Assembly: GCA_964523575.1 (NCBI GenBank)
Contig: CAZGAV010000021.1
Coordinates: forward strand, 1-52,031
From: DAOUTW01 sp964523575
Lineage (GTDB): Bacteria > Zixibacteria > MSB-5A5 > GN15 > JAAZOE01
Length of the DNA: 52,031 bases
Direction of reading: 5' to 3'
Shown piece after piece: positions 8,152 through 16,924 of the stretch (within the stretch, counting starts at the first letter, position 1; every line of letters begins with the position of its first letter). The notes beneath the pieces were generated by a model, which worked only from the letters and a program-made list of their open reading frames with translations, ran no database searches and was not told where the DNA came from. The translations under genes were made by a program, and so were the position numbers.

Positions 8152-9999
8152 ATGAGTGCGCTTGCTTTCCGATTTTTGATCTGCTTAATCATCCTCATCG
8201 CCGCGAGCAATTGCCCGCTGGCCGACGATTCCAAACAATCCAATCTGCCTATCGGCCTTACGGCCGATGAACTCCAACGCCTCGATGAGATCGGGATTGG
8301 ACATATCAGGACCGCCCCACCGGTCGGGCCGATTCGCAACTGCGCCGAATGGGAACCGTCGGAGGGCGTTATCATCCGCTGGCCCCTGGGTATCCCCTAT
8401 TCGCTGGTCGCCGAGTATTCCGAAGATGTCATGGTCACGACCATCGTCGGCAGCAGTTCCCAGCGGACCAGCGCCATCAGCGCCTACACCGCCAACGGCG
8501 TCAATATGGCCAACACCGCTTTCATCATCGCGCCCACCAACAGCATCTGGACCCGGGATTACGGGCCGTGGTTTATTTTCGACGGCGCCGGACAGATGAG
8601 CATAGTTGATAATATCTACAACCGTCCCCGCCCCGACGACGACCAGATTCCCTGGGTCATCGGCGCCGAATGGGGCATGACCGTTTATGGGACGATCCTG
8701 GAACATACCGGCGGCAACCATATGTCCGATGGTCTCGGGCGGTCGATGTCCACCCGCCTGGTCTATGACGAGAATCCCGGCCTCTCCCATAGCGTCGTGG
8801 ACTCCATCATGCTGGCCTATCTCGGCAACGATTATACCGTCCTCGATTATATCGAATCCGGCGGCATCCACCATATCGATTGCTGGGCCAAATTCCTCGA
8901 CCCCACCACCATTCTGGTCAAGGACGTCGATCCCGGAAACTCCAGCTATACGCTTCTCAATGCCCGGGCCGAATATCTGTCTCAGAAGATCAGCGCCTGG
9001 GGCCGGCCCTATACTATCGTCCGCATTTATTGCCCTTACGGCACCGCCTATACCAATTCCCTGATTCTCAATAAAAAGGTCTTTGTGCCCACCTTCAATT
9101 CCAGCTACGATACGACCGCCATCCGGATCTATCAGGAGGCCATGCCCGGATATGAAGTTTTGGGCTTTACCGGTTCCTGGTTAGACGATGACGCCATCCA
9201 TTGCCGGGCCATGGGCGTCCCCGACCGGGGTATGCTTGAAATCAGGCATGTTCCCCTGACGACCACCGGCGACACGCTCAACGACTATCCCGTCTCGGTC
9301 AGAATCGTGCCGCATTCCGGAAGCGAACTGATTCCCGATTCCCTCAAAATTTTCTATCAATCAAAAAGCCAGTTTCAACCGGCGCCTTTATTCGCGACCG
9401 CTGTCGCCGACTCTTTCATCGGCTATATTCCGGCTCAAAAGGCCGGCATCAGCGTGGCCTATTATATTCAGGCCGCCGACTATTCCGGCCGCGTCGAGAC
9501 CCATCCTTATATCGGCGAATTCGGAGCGCACCATTTCTCGGTCAACGGCCCACCGTCGATCACCTCGCCGGATTCCATGATCAGCCCCGCCTCGGTATCT
9601 TTTGCCTTTTTCCCGGATTATTCCGATCCCGATGACACCGCTTTGTCGGTCTCTTACTCCGATTATCCGGCCTGGCTGACCGTCCGAAACGATTCTCTTA
9701 TCGGGACTACCCCGAACGGCGCTGTGACTGACAGCTTCACGGTGGCGATTTCCGATCCCTATTACACCACCTCCCAGACCGTAACGGTCATTGTTTATGT
9801 CTGCGGCGACGCCAATAGTGACGGTGATGCCAACATCGCCGATGCGGTCATGATTATCAACTATGTTTTCAAGAGTGGCCCGGCGCCGGTGCCCGAATTC
9901 GCCGGCGACGCCAATGGTGACGGCGAGGTCAACGTCGCCGACGGCGTGTACTTGATCAACTACGTCTTCAAGGACGGTCCTCCGCCTCTCTGTCCTTGA
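8152..9999 (+). CDS. Secreted peptidyl-arginine/agmatine deiminase-family protein with dockerin-like C-terminus
   Basis: This 615-residue exported protein (signal peptide ~1-24) has a guanidine-group deiminase domain at ~55-370. WTRDYGPWF gives Asp136, HHIDCWAKF gives His241 and Asp243, YTNSL supplies an Asn near 302, and DDDAIHCRAMG provides the nucleophile Cys351; GGNHMSDG is also present. This is the full catalytic set of the Porphyromonas-type PPAD/agmatine deiminase family, which converts arginine-type guanidines to citrulline-type ureas plus ammonia. Secretion favours a protein or peptide substrate over agmatine, but this is inferred. An Ig-like sandwich follows (~470-550), then a dockerin-like pair (GDANSDG, GDANGDG; last ~65 residues). 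GGGGG lies eight bases before the ATG. Confidence 0.85.
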   Translation: MSALAFRFLICLIILIAASNCPLADDSKQSNLPIGLTADELQRLDEIGIGHIRTAPPVGPIRNCAEWEPSEGVIIRWPLGIPYSLVAEYSEDVMVTTIVGSSSQRTSAISAYTANGVNMANTAFIIAPTNSIWTRDYGPWFIFDGAGQMSIVDNIYNRPRPDDDQIPWVIGAEWGMTVYGTILEHTGGNHMSDGLGRSMSTRLVYDENPGLSHSVVDSIMLAYLGNDYTVLDYIESGGIHHIDCWAKFLDPTTILVKDVDPGNSSYTLLNARAEYLSQKISAWGRPYTIVRIYCPYGTAYTNSLILNKKVFVPTFNSSYDTTAIRIYQEAMPGYEVLGFTGSWLDDDAIHCRAMGVPDRGMLEIRHVPLTTTGDTLNDYPVSVRIVPHSGSELIPDSLKIFYQSKSQFQPAPLFATAVADSFIGYIPAQKAGISVAYYIQAADYSGRVETHPYIGEFGAHHFSVNGPPSITSPDSMISPASVSFAFFPDYSDPDDTALSVSYSDYPAWLTVRNDSLIGTTPNGAVTDSFTVAISDPYYTTSQTVTVIVYVCGDANSDGDANIADAVMIINYVFKSGPAPVPEFAGDANGDGEVNVADGVYLINYVFKDGPPPLCP

Positions 10000-10017
10000 T
10001 TTGCTTTTTAATGGCAT

Positions 10018-11298
10018 ATGGCCACGATAATGAGACATAATATGGCGTATCGTATCGGCCGGTACACGGCGATGGCCATCCTGATTTCACTCTGTTTTCA
10101 ATTTTCGGGGGCTGAGAAATCTCTTAAACCCGGAACCGTCTATATCGTCCTGGCGGTGGATACGGAACCGGCACGTATCGATCCCTGGACCTACTCCCAG
10201 ACATTAGATTTTTCATGCTTTGACAACTCCAGCGACAATCCTCAAATACCAAGGGTCATGAATTCCTCATGGCGTCATCAATATCGCGACGCCGAGGGCC
10301 GCCCGCCCCGTTTCACCTGGTTTATCATGTCGCACGAGGCCCTCCGTCACGCCATCAACACCGACGACCTGGCTGTTTATGATACTTTGATGAAATTCAG
10401 GGAAGACATGCAGAGCTTCGCCGATGAAATCGCCTGGCATTATCATCATGCCGACTGGACCGATTTCGACGGTGACGGCCGCTCGGCCTGGAATCAGCTG
10501 ACCACCTTTGACCGCACCCCGTACTTTGACGGAACAGATAAAGAAATAGCCGAGAGTCAACTTAACGACCTTCTGCTCCGCCGCAATTTTTTCCCGACCT
10601 CCTTCAGGGCCGGATGGGTCTGGGAGAATAACGATTTTTCACGCTGGCTGGAAGGAATAATCCCCTTCGATTACTCGGCCTATCCCCCCAATAAAAATCA
10701 GGCGGCCAATCATGAACCTCTACGGAATATCTATGACTGGTCGCGCGCGCCCCGGACCTATTCCGGGTATCATCCTTATGATCGAGATTATCAGAAAACC
10801 GGTCGGATGCATCGCTGGATATTCAGGTCGCTGGCTCCTAACAACCGCAAAGAATGGGAAAAAATTCTGCTCGCGGCCGTCGCCGGCCCCGACCAGATTT
10901 TCTGCTATACCGGTCATTCCTACGATAATCTCCGGAAAGATATCGATAATTTTCTGCCCGAACTGCTCCGCCTCGGTGACTCTCTTCAGGTCAAACTGGT
11001 CTTTGCGACGGCTACTGAAGCCGGCGCGGCTATCGCTGGTCATCCGACGAAATCGCCGCTTCAATTGGATATCGAGGTTGTTCACGACACGCTGCTGATC
11101 CGCGCCGACCAACCCCTCTTTCAACAGACCCCCTACTGCGTTCTGGTGGACGCCTCCGGCCTGGGCACCAGAGTTTATCCGAGGCCTGACGGGGATCAAC
11201 TCTGGCGGTTCGATATTTCCGGCCGGAAAGGGATTGAGTTTATCTGCGCCGGTTGCGATAATTGCGGCCGAAAAGCCCTCTTCCGTTATTCTAATTAG
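10018..11298 (+). CDS. Probable NodB-like (polysaccharide deacetylase-fold) secreted protein
   Basis: The 426-residue product has a signal peptide (AMAILISLCFQFSGA). Three segments resemble the metal site of the NodB-like deacetylase fold: YIVLAVDTEPARI in place of the TFDDG motif, EIAWHYHHADW with two or three metal-type His residues, and SFRAGWVWEN in place of RxPxG. A later CYTGHSYD could supply another His. These point to a metal-dependent carbohydrate esterase-like enzyme outside the cytoplasm, but the motifs are divergent and the substrate is unknown. Starts at 10030 and 10042 are also possible; no clear ribosome binding site decides. It follows the deiminase gene by 18 bases, so the two may be co-transcribed. 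It lacks a dockerin. Confidence 0.55.
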   Translation: MATIMRHNMAYRIGRYTAMAILISLCFQFSGAEKSLKPGTVYIVLAVDTEPARIDPWTYSQTLDFSCFDNSSDNPQIPRVMNSSWRHQYRDAEGRPPRFTWFIMSHEALRHAINTDDLAVYDTLMKFREDMQSFADEIAWHYHHADWTDFDGDGRSAWNQLTTFDRTPYFDGTDKEIAESQLNDLLLRRNFFPTSFRAGWVWENNDFSRWLEGIIPFDYSAYPPNKNQAANHEPLRNIYDWSRAPRTYSGYHPYDRDYQKTGRMHRWIFRSLAPNNRKEWEKILLAAVAGPDQIFCYTGHSYDNLRKDIDNFLPELLRLGDSLQVKLVFATATEAGAAIAGHPTKSPLQLDIEVVHDTLLIRADQPLFQQTPYCVLVDASGLGTRVYPRPDGDQLWRFDISGRKGIEFICAGCDNCGRKALFRYSN

Positions 11299-11446
11299 TT
11301 CCCGGTTCTGGTTTTCCATCCTTAATGGGGCCGGAAATTTCATTATTATTTTTTATCAATAAAGGCAACCCCCGGTCGGTTTCGACCATCCCTGTTATGA
11401 GAGAGTTGGATTCGTGGCAGGGTTCGTTTAAACCGAGAGGATAGCG

Positions 11447-13915
11447 ATGATGAGACCCCGACGGGGATTCCCGTTGTTTCTGGCTCTGTCAACCCTTCTG
11501 ATCATCGGCGCCGTCAACGCCGACGATCAAATCGTCACCGAAAGGACTACCCCGGAAATCACGCCGACCAGAATTAATCCGCATCCACCGGTGATCGACG
11601 GTAATTTGGACGATCCCGTCTGGAATGCGCACAGTTTTGACTTCGCGGCCAATTTCATCCAGATGGAGCCGGACGAAGGCAAGGCCGCCTCGGAATCGAC
11701 CCGGGTGGCTGTGGCCTATGACGATGACGCCATTTATTTTGCCTTCTGGAATTATGATTCGGAACCGGATAAAATCAAACAACAACTGGTCCGCCGCGAT
11801 CGTTGGGCCGAATCGGACATGATTACCGTCCGCCTCGATCCGTATCACGATCACCAGACCGGATATCGGTTTGAGGTAAATGCCTCCGGTGTCCAGCGCG
11901 ATTTCCGCCTTTTTGACGATACCAATATCGACGGCGAATGGGACGGCGTCTGGGAAGGCGAAGCCCGGCTCCAGCCCTGGGGCTGGTCGGCCGAGGTGCG
12001 CATTCCCTTCAATTGTCTTAGATTCGGGAAGAATGATGTCCAAACCTGGGGATGCAATGTCACCCGCTATATCAGTCGCAAGAATGAATCGGACTGGTGG
12101 GCTTTTTCTCCCTCGAGCGAAGGCGGTTCTGTTTCCACCTTCGGGCATCTGAACGGCCTGACCGATATTCAGCCTTCGGGCAATCTCGAAATTCTCCCCT
12201 ATGCCGTCAGCGGCCTGGCGACTGAGCCGAAAAGCCGCGGTAACCCCGACGGCCGCGATTATATGAAAAATGTCGGCTTTGACGCAAAGTATTGCCTGTC
12301 GTCCAACCTGATCCTCAACGCCGCCATCAACCCCGATTTCGGACAGGTGGAAACGGATGAACCGGTTCTCAACCTCTCCGCCTTCGAAACCTTTTTCCCC
12401 GAAAAGCGTCCCTTTTTCCTCGAGGGGGCCGGAATGTTCGATACTCCCTTCATGCTTTTTTATTCCCGTCGTATCGGCGGCTCACCCAATCGCGACGTTG
12501 ACGACCCCGCCGAGCATTATTTCACCGATTATCCCAAAGCAACGACAATTCTGGGCGCTTCGCGACTTACGGGGAAATTGGCCAACGGAACCACTATCGG
12601 TTTCCTCAATGCCGTGACCGAGAAAGAAACAGCCGATTATGTCCCCTACAGCTTTAATTATAATATAGATGAACTGACCGGAGACACGCTCAGCATCGAT
12701 ACAATTTACGGCGATGCCCGCCACGGTATGGTGGAGCCTCAGGCCGGGTATTCCGTCTTGCGTCTTCAGCAGGATCTATTCACCAATTCCAATATTGGGA
12801 TTCTCCTGACCAATGTCAGTCAGAATCAGAGAATCCCTGCCACCACCGGCGGCATGGACTGGCGGCTGAGCAACGCCAACAGTACGTTGACCGTGCGTAG
12901 CCAAACGGTATTCAGCCGGATCGATGATCGTAAAATCGGGTTTGGGATGACCGGCGCCATCGCCAAAATGTTCGGTAAACATTTTCAGGCCGAATTCGGA
13001 GCGACCGTCAAGGACGTGAATCTATCGATCAATCGCCTTGGTTATACGGCCCGCAACAATTCCCGCCGAACCTGGATGTGGGTCCAATATCGAACACAGG
13101 ATGACTGGTTTATCTTTCGCAATACCTATCACAACCTCAATTTCTGGATTGGCGAGAATTACCAGCATGTCAATATCGAAAGAGGCGGGAATTACAACAC
13201 CTACTGGGAATTCAGGAATAACTGGAATCTCAGCTGGGGATTCAATGTGGATTATATCGGCTATGACGACCTGGAAACACGCGGCGCCGGAAACTGGAAA
13301 GTGCCGCCCAGCCGCGGATGGTGGGCGTCGCTCAATACCGATTCGAGGAAACCGATATCTTTGAATCTTAATCCGGGTAGCGGCAGTAGCCGCAATGGAT
13401 CCTGGTGGGCCCATTACACCGGTCTTTTTTTCCATCCGCGGAGCAATATGGAATACTCGGTCGGCGCCAATATTTATCGTATATTTGATCAGACTCGATG
13501 GGTGACCAACAATGACGGTCAGCCGATCTTCGCCGATCTCGATCAGGACCGGTTTACCTTTGATGTTACGGCCGCCATCATGCTCAGCAAAAATCTCTCA
13601 TTCCAACTCTCAGGACAGGGATATCTGACCGGCCTCGATTACTCCAATTACCGTCCTTATCTCGGCGGTGACCGCTATGGCCCGAATATCGATATCGGCA
13701 ATCTTGATCAGAATTACTCGGCCCTGAATTCGACGATGGTTATTCGCTGGGAGTACCTCCCCGGAAGCACCCTTTATCTGGTCTGGACGCGGGTCTTCGA
13801 TGAGACCGATCGTTCCGTTCACAACCTCGATCTCAATCGCGACCTCGGCCGCCTTTTTTCGGCCGGGTCGAACAATGTCTGGCTGGTCAAAGCCAGCTAT
13901 TGGTGGAACCTATAG
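11447..13915 (+). CDS. CBM9-like domain plus DUF5916 outer-membrane barrel protein
   Basis: The 822-residue protein begins with a signal peptide (PLFLALSTLLIIGAVNA). Residues ~40-230 match the family 9 carbohydrate-binding-like module found in this architecture: HPPVIDGNLDDPVWN, then AVAYDDDAIYFAFW and GYRFEVNASGVQRD. From ~240 to the end it is a beta-strand-rich barrel typical of DUF5916, with INPDFGQVETDEPVLNLS and FFPEKRPFFLEGAGMF as recognisable blocks. Such proteins are predicted outer-membrane proteins of unproven role, perhaps glycan binding or uptake. GAGAGG sits just before the first ATG. It is followed by a terminator. The product ends in WWNL rather than Phe. Confidence 0.85.
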   Translation: MMRPRRGFPLFLALSTLLIIGAVNADDQIVTERTTPEITPTRINPHPPVIDGNLDDPVWNAHSFDFAANFIQMEPDEGKAASESTRVAVAYDDDAIYFAFWNYDSEPDKIKQQLVRRDRWAESDMITVRLDPYHDHQTGYRFEVNASGVQRDFRLFDDTNIDGEWDGVWEGEARLQPWGWSAEVRIPFNCLRFGKNDVQTWGCNVTRYISRKNESDWWAFSPSSEGGSVSTFGHLNGLTDIQPSGNLEILPYAVSGLATEPKSRGNPDGRDYMKNVGFDAKYCLSSNLILNAAINPDFGQVETDEPVLNLSAFETFFPEKRPFFLEGAGMFDTPFMLFYSRRIGGSPNRDVDDPAEHYFTDYPKATTILGASRLTGKLANGTTIGFLNAVTEKETADYVPYSFNYNIDELTGDTLSIDTIYGDARHGMVEPQAGYSVLRLQQDLFTNSNIGILLTNVSQNQRIPATTGGMDWRLSNANSTLTVRSQTVFSRIDDRKIGFGMTGAIAKMFGKHFQAEFGATVKDVNLSINRLGYTARNNSRRTWMWVQYRTQDDWFIFRNTYHNLNFWIGENYQHVNIERGGNYNTYWEFRNNWNLSWGFNVDYIGYDDLETRGAGNWKVPPSRGWWASLNTDSRKPISLNLNPGSGSSRNGSWWAHYTGLFFHPRSNMEYSVGANIYRIFDQTRWVTNNDGQPIFADLDQDRFTFDVTAAIMLSKNLSFQLSGQGYLTGLDYSNYRPYLGGDRYGPNIDIGNLDQNYSALNSTMVIRWEYLPGSTLYLVWTRVFDETDRSVHNLDLNRDLGRLFSAGSNNVWLVKASYWWNL

Positions 13916-13948
13916 GCGTCTTTATCGGATTTCTTTTCTCATAGGGCG

Positions 13949-13980
13949 GGGGCCGCTTCCTGGCGGCCCCTTTTCTTTTC
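13949..13980 (+). terminator. Rho-independent terminator after the DUF5916 gene
   Basis: GGGGCCGC (13949-13956) pairs with GCGGCCCC (13963-13970) around TTCCTG, followed by TTTTCTTTTC. It lies 34 bases after the stop at 13915. Confidence 0.85.
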
Positions 13981-13991
13981 TCATCATATGG

Positions 13992-14020
13992 TTGACTTTT
14001 GAGCCGTTGCGCTTCATATT
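13992..14020 (+). promoter_or_regulatory. Sigma-70-type promoter for the corrinoid methyltransferase operon
   Basis: TTGACT (13992-13997) and CATATT (14015-14020) are spaced by 17 bases, about 70 bases upstream of the first operon gene and directly after the previous terminator. AAAGGA at 14075-14080 is the ribosome binding site for the first gene. No riboswitch-like fold was recognised in the short leader. Confidence 0.5.
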
Positions 14021-14087
14021 CGAATTTATGTTCTAATTGACGGCGATTCCGGTATAACATGACGGATGATAGAGAAAGGACGGCCTT

Positions 14088-15548
14088 ATGAGACCGGTGG
14101 TCAGGTTTTTAAGCGACGATCTGATCGAAAAAATAATTGCCGAGGCCAGGGATGTCCTCGGTCAACTCGGCGTCAGTATCCATAATCCAGCCATCGTCTC
14201 GGCGCTGGCCGATCATGGCGCCAAAGTCGGGGATGACGGCCTCCAGGTTCTTTTCCCCTCCGACCTGATCGACAAGGCCCTGAAGACCGTTCCGGCCTCA
14301 TTCAAGCTTTATGACGTTTTCGGCCATGAGGCGGTTGACTTGTCAGGCATGGTCGTGAACTACACGCCCGGCTCGGCGGCCCTGAATATCCTCGATCATG
14401 CCACCGGTGAGATGCGCCGCCCGACGACAGCCGATTATATAAAATATGTCATGATTGCCGAACAGATGCCCCACATTACCTCGCAAAGCACAGCCATGGT
14501 GCCCTCCGATGTTCCCGAAATGATATCCGACAGCTATCGACTCTACCTCAGCCTGCTGTATGGAAAAAAACCGGTGGTCACCGGAGCCTTCACGATTGCG
14601 GCTTTCGGTATCATGAAAGACCTCCAGGTGGCCGTCCGTGGTTCCGAAGAAGAACTGGCGGCCAGACCGTTGACAATTTTCTCCTGCTGTCCGACCTCGC
14701 CCCTTAAATGGAGCGATGTCACTTCGCAGAATGTGGTCGATTGCGCCCGGTCTATGATCCCCGTCGAATTTATCGCCATGCCTCTTTCGGGATTCATGGC
14801 GCCGGTGACGCTGACCGGAACTTTGGTCCAGCATACCGCCGAAACCCTGAGCGGAGTCGTGATCAGCCAGATAACCCGGCCGGGAGCGCCGATTCTGTAT
14901 GGCGGCTCGCCGGCGGTTTTCGATATCCGTTATGAGACAACTCCGATGGGCGCGATCGAGACCGAAATGATCGACTGCGCCTACAACGAAATCGGGAAAT
15001 ACCTGAATATGCCTACTCAGGCCTATATCGGACTCAGCGACGCCAAATTGCTCGATGCTCAGGCCGGTATGGAAACAGCCATGGGGGCGACGCTGGCGGC
15101 GCTGTCGGGCATCAACAATATCTCCGGACCGGGTATGCTCGATTTCGAAAGCTGTTTCAGTCTCGAAAAGCTGGTTCTGGACAATGAAATTTGCGGTATG
15201 ACCCAGAGAATGATCAAGGGCATCGAGCCTAAAGAGGATTTCCCTGCTCTGCCCCATTTTCAGGAAATGCTTCGGGATAAACACCTGCTTATATCAAAAC
15301 ACACGCGTAAATATCTTAAAGAGGAGCATTACTTCCCCGGGCCGGTCATCGACCGCGCCAACCGGTCTCGCTGGCAGGAAGAAGGCGGCCTGAGTCTGGG
15401 CGACCGTGCTCATAAAGAAGTCGAGCGCCTGCTGAAAACTTATCAGCGTCCGGAGCTGGCCGATGATATAAGACAGCTCCTGACTCGCTTCATGCGAGGC
15501 GAAGCCCGCCGCCACAAAATGAGAGAATTGCCGGATCAAACCTTATGA
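14088..15548 (+). CDS. MttB-family (trimethylamine/quaternary amine) corrinoid methyltransferase, non-pyrrolysine type
   Basis: The 486-residue protein has the MttB-family TIM-barrel pattern: LGVSIHNPAIVSAL near the N-terminus, VNYTPGSAALNILDH, PLTGTL-type blocks around 230-260, GGSPAVFDIR and the closing GPGMLDFESCFSLEKLVLDNE. The frame is continuous, with no in-frame amber codon at the position where archaeal MttB encodes pyrrolysine. It therefore belongs with the MtgB/MtcB/MtpB-like branch, whose known members demethylate glycine betaine, carnitine or proline betaine, passing the methyl group to a corrinoid protein. The true substrate cannot be read from sequence. It overlaps the next gene by ATGA, and the corrinoid partner is two genes downstream. 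Confidence 0.88.
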   Translation: MRPVVRFLSDDLIEKIIAEARDVLGQLGVSIHNPAIVSALADHGAKVGDDGLQVLFPSDLIDKALKTVPASFKLYDVFGHEAVDLSGMVVNYTPGSAALNILDHATGEMRRPTTADYIKYVMIAEQMPHITSQSTAMVPSDVPEMISDSYRLYLSLLYGKKPVVTGAFTIAAFGIMKDLQVAVRGSEEELAARPLTIFSCCPTSPLKWSDVTSQNVVDCARSMIPVEFIAMPLSGFMAPVTLTGTLVQHTAETLSGVVISQITRPGAPILYGGSPAVFDIRYETTPMGAIETEMIDCAYNEIGKYLNMPTQAYIGLSDAKLLDAQAGMETAMGATLAALSGINNISGPGMLDFESCFSLEKLVLDNEICGMTQRMIKGIEPKEDFPALPHFQEMLRDKHLLISKHTRKYLKEEHYFPGPVIDRANRSRWQEEGGLSLGDRAHKEVERLLKTYQRPELADDIRQLLTRFMRGEARRHKMRELPDQTL

Positions 15549-16258
15549 ACCAGAAATTCAACATCCCCGTCAACGACACCCTGCCCTCGCTGGAAGCTGT
15601 GCTTGACCTTCAGGGCGTCCCGTCCGATGCCGAAATCAGGGACCCGGTGATAAATGCCGTCAAGGGCGCTCTTCAGCTCTATCTCGAACTGGCCACCCCG
15701 ATCGCCATAACCTCGGGCATCCGACTCGAACAATTTGATTCGATTTTTCATGGCATCGGTCTCAATGAATCGCCTAATCCAATCGAAAAGATATATCCCA
15801 AAGCGACGCGCCTGACCTTGTTTGCCGCCACTGTCGGACCGGCTGTCAGCGCCCGGATTTCCCGGCTCTTTGCCGAAGGGGAGTTTCCCCTTGCCGGTCA
15901 TCTGGATTCCGCCGCATCAAACGGCGCCGACCAGATTGCCGGCATTCTGGAAAAAATGTACAAGAATTACCTGATCCGCCTCGGCCTGGCCAATGCGGAG
16001 ACGGTCGTGATGGCCTACAGTCCGGGCTATTGCGGCTGGCATATCAGCGCCCAGAAAGCTCTCTTCGAATTTCTGCACCCGGAAAATATCGGTATCTCCC
16101 TTCGTGACAGCTTCCTGATGGAACCGCTCAAATCCATCACCGGGGTGCTTATCGCCGGCCCTCGCTCGATTCATAAATTCGAGGCCACCTATGCCTTTTG
16201 CGCTCGATGCAAAGCTCAATCGTGCCGCGACCGGATGGATCCTCCGGACAAAAAGTAA
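15545..16258 (+). CDS. Methionine synthase activation-domain-like protein (corrinoid reactivation)
   Basis: The 237-residue protein resembles the SAM-binding activation domain of B12-dependent methionine synthase (MetH), here as a stand-alone polypeptide. AYSPGYCGWHIS (157-168) matches the RPAPGY-type SAM/cobalamin loop, and SFLMEPLKSITGVLIAG (189-205) is the conserved block following it. In MetH this domain reductively methylates inactive cob(II)alamin using SAM. The C-terminus adds C219-A-R-C222-K-A-Q-S-C227-R-D-R, a three-Cys cluster absent from E. coli MetH that could hold metal or an Fe-S centre. It overlaps the MttB-like stop by four bases (ATGA). It should keep the corrinoid protein of this operon active. 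Confidence 0.85.
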   Translation: MNQKFNIPVNDTLPSLEAVLDLQGVPSDAEIRDPVINAVKGALQLYLELATPIAITSGIRLEQFDSIFHGIGLNESPNPIEKIYPKATRLTLFAATVGPAVSARISRLFAEGEFPLAGHLDSAASNGADQIAGILEKMYKNYLIRLGLANAETVVMAYSPGYCGWHISAQKALFEFLHPENIGISLRDSFLMEPLKSITGVLIAGPRSIHKFEATYAFCARCKAQSCRDRMDPPDKK

Positions 16259-16284
16259 GTTCTGATTTCATGGGAGAAGAAGCA

Positions 16285-16923
16285 ATGGAATTGATTGATA
16301 AAATATCCGAAAGCCTGCAAAAGGGCGAGCAGGAAGAAACGGCCCGATATACCGGGGAAGCGATTGAACAGGCTGTGCCCGTCCGGCAGATTCTCGACGA
16401 CGGTTTGATTGCCGGGATGACCGTGGTCGGACAGAAATTCAAAAATCATGATATTTTCTTACCGGATGTCCTGATGGCGGCCAAGGCCATGTACGCCGGC
16501 ATGGACCTGCTCAAGCCATTGATGATTAAAGAAGACATCCCCTCGCGAGGTAAAGTTGTGCTGGGCACCGTGCGCGGCGACCTGCACGACATCGGCAAAA
16601 ACCTGGTGGCCATCATGCTCAAGGGGGCCGGCTACGAAATCATCGATCTCGGCAACGATGTCCCCGCCGAAAAATTCGTCGATACGGCCATGGCCGAAAA
16701 GGCCCCCATCGTTGGTCTTTCGGCTCTGCTGACGACGACCATGCCGGTTATGAAACAGGTCGTCGATCTTATCAGGAAACGCGGACTGACCGATACCATC
16801 AGCGTCATCATCGGCGGCGCCCCGGTCTCCGATAAATACGCGCGGGAAATCGGCGCCGATATGTACAGCTTTGACGGCGTCAACGCCGTCGAATGCGTCG
16901 AAAAACTGATGCGAAAAGGTTGA
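16285..16923 (+). CDS. Corrinoid-binding methyl carrier protein (MtbC/MetH B12 domain type)
   Basis: The 212-residue protein has the two-part layout of corrinoid carriers: a helical cap (~1-85; QILDDGLIAGM, FLPDVLMAAKAM) and a Rossmann-like B12 domain. GDLHDIGKN (98-106) is the D-x-H-x-x-G motif with His101 as the lower cobalt ligand, followed by GLSALLTTTM and IIGGAPVS. It would shuttle the methyl group between the MttB-like enzyme and the homocysteine methyltransferase. ATG 16285 is chosen because GGAGA (16273-16277) lies seven bases upstream; ATG 16270 is possible, but a start at 16198 would overlap the previous gene deeply. It ends one base before the next gene's ATG. Confidence 0.92.
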   Translation: MELIDKISESLQKGEQEETARYTGEAIEQAVPVRQILDDGLIAGMTVVGQKFKNHDIFLPDVLMAAKAMYAGMDLLKPLMIKEDIPSRGKVVLGTVRGDLHDIGKNLVAIMLKGAGYEIIDLGNDVPAEKFVDTAMAEKAPIVGLSALLTTTMPVMKQVVDLIRKRGLTDTISVIIGGAPVSDKYAREIGADMYSFDGVNAVECVEKLMRKG

Positions 16924-16924
16924 A

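Noticed and set aside
14343..15284. A 313-codon minus-strand frame antisense to the MttB-like gene
   Set aside because: It lies entirely opposite a gene with clear family motifs. Its composition is the complement of GC-biased third positions.
14088..15548. Pyrrolysine-containing MttB
   Set aside because: There is no in-frame TAG within the gene; the frame is continuous from the ATG to the TGA at 15546-15548.
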